Shown: positions 6,459 through 7,243 of the stretch, piece after piece
How positions within the stretch are numbered: the stretch's first letter is position 1
Layout of the letters: the number at the start of each line of letters is the position of its first letter
Translations under genes and position numbers: made by a program
Source of the DNA: Legionellales bacterium
GTDB lineage: Bacteria; Pseudomonadota; Gammaproteobacteria; Legionellales; Legionellaceae
Reading direction: 5' to 3'
DNA length: 7,243 nt
Assembly: GCA_003489505.1 (NCBI GenBank)
Contig: DNMA01000126.1
Span: forward strand, 975 to 8,217
The notes under the pieces: model-generated
Told to the model about the DNA's origin: nothing
Database searches by the model: none
What the model saw: the letters and a program-made list of their open reading frames with translations, nothing else

Positions 6459-7243
6459 ATGACTATTCAGACTCTTCTTGCTCAAATCAATCCCTGTGTT
6501 GGTGATATTCAAAACAATAAAAAAGCCATCCTAGATATTATTGCCAAGCATCCCAACCATGACATCATCATTTTCCCAGAGTTGGCTTTATGTGGTTATC
6601 CCCCTGAGGATTTATTACTTTATCCTGGTTTTAAAGAAGAAATTGAAGCAGCAACTCAAGAAATTTCACAATTTACAACTCAAAGTCTTATTATCTTAGG
6701 AACTGTTTACCAAGGCTTTAATGCAGCAGCCATTATTTCCCAACAAAAGATTCAATACTATTACAAACACATTTTACCCAATTACGGTGTGTTTGATGAA
6801 AAACGTTATTTCCAGTCTGGACCCATGGAATTATTTCAATTTGAATTAAAAAATCATCGTTTTGGCCTGATGATTTGTGAAGATATTTGGGATGAACATA
6901 TCACTCAAAGACTCCCCAAAGGACTTGATACTTTAGTGAGTATTCACGCCTCACCCTTCCATCAACAAAAAATGCATGAACGCTTACAAACCATTAAAAA
7001 CATTTCCCAAGAAAACATCAAGCTGATTTATGTCAATCAAGTGGGTGGTCAAGATGGGCTTTTATTTGATGGACAATCTATGGTAGTCAGCCCCAATCAT
7101 CATATCACCGCCAAAGCTAAAGCCTTTGATACTGATTTACTCAGCGTTGAACTAAAAAATAATCAATGGATAGGGCGAATTGAAAAGTCACTATCACCGC
7201 TAGCAGAAATCTACCAAGGATTATGCTTAGGATTAAAAGACTT
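6459..7243 (+). CDS. nadE: Glutamine-dependent NAD+ synthetase, N-terminal amidase domain (partial, runs off window)
   Basis: This enzyme performs the last step of NAD+ biosynthesis, amidating nicotinic acid adenine dinucleotide with ATP. The N-terminal nitrilase-fold domain releases ammonia from glutamine and feeds it to the C-terminal synthetase domain. Only about 261 residues of the amidase domain are in the window; full-length proteins are typically about 540 or more. The opening LLAQINPCVGDIQNN is typical of the family. The Glu-Lys-Cys catalytic triad is visible: E41 in FPELALCGYPPEDLL, K103 in YYKHILPNYGVFDEKRYF, and C140 in LMICEDIW. In-frame ATGs also exist at 6444 and 6453. None has a strong Shine-Dalgarno sequence (a GGGA at 6425-6428 is too far upstream). 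I chose 6459 because family members usually start one to five residues before this alignment block and because the possible promoter would leave no leader for 6444. The frame is open to the edge. The ATP-binding synthetase domain should follow to the right. Confidence 0.95.
   Translation, partial: MTIQTLLAQINPCVGDIQNNKKAILDIIAKHPNHDIIIFPELALCGYPPEDLLLYPGFKEEIEAATQEISQFTTQSLIILGTVYQGFNAAAIISQQKIQYYYKHILPNYGVFDEKRYFQSGPMELFQFELKNHRFGLMICEDIWDEHITQRLPKGLDTLVSIHASPFHQQKMHERLQTIKNISQENIKLIYVNQVGGQDGLLFDGQSMVVSPNHHITAKAKAFDTDLLSVELKNNQWIGRIEKSLSPLAEIYQGLCLGLKD

Overview
The window is AT-rich and carries four protein-coding genes plus the decayed remnant of a transposase. The best-known gene is nadE, a glutamine-dependent NAD+ synthetase that runs off the right edge. 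Together with a SWIM-SNF2 helicase and two large orphan proteins, it suggests a low-GC proteobacterium. A gammaproteobacterium of the Legionella/Coxiella type is my best guess, but that placement is inference from overall character, not from a diagnostic marker.

Layout, left to right. (1) About 10-295, minus strand: the 3' end of an IS630-family (DDE_3) transposase broken by frame changes. (2) 288-2306, minus: a 672-residue protein of unknown function with a histidine-rich stretch in its middle. Its stop codon lies inside the transposase-derived sequence, so its C-terminus is probably altered. (3) 2307-2500: an AT-rich divergent promoter region, with an extended -10 box leftward and a promoter plus a good ribosome binding site rightward. 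(4) 2501-4132, plus: a 543-residue unknown protein with a central pair of membrane segments. (5) 4129-6318, minus: a compact SWIM zinc-finger SNF2 helicase/translocase, tail-to-tail with the previous gene, the two TAG stops sharing CTAG. (6) 6319-6458: a divergent intergenic region. (7) 6459-7243, plus: the nitrilase (amidase) domain of nadE. The synthetase domain lies outside the window.

No pathway links these genes. Every adjacent gene pair is divergent or convergent, except the transposase remnant, which is collinear with the 672-residue gene. They are therefore probably separate transcription units. nadE and the SNF2 gene look like ordinary chromosomal genes. The two orphan proteins and the transposase debris form the accessory part. 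The orphans are the most likely place for undescribed biology, possibly host- or envelope-directed, but nothing here proves a function. I saw no tRNA, rRNA, CRISPR array or intact mobile element.
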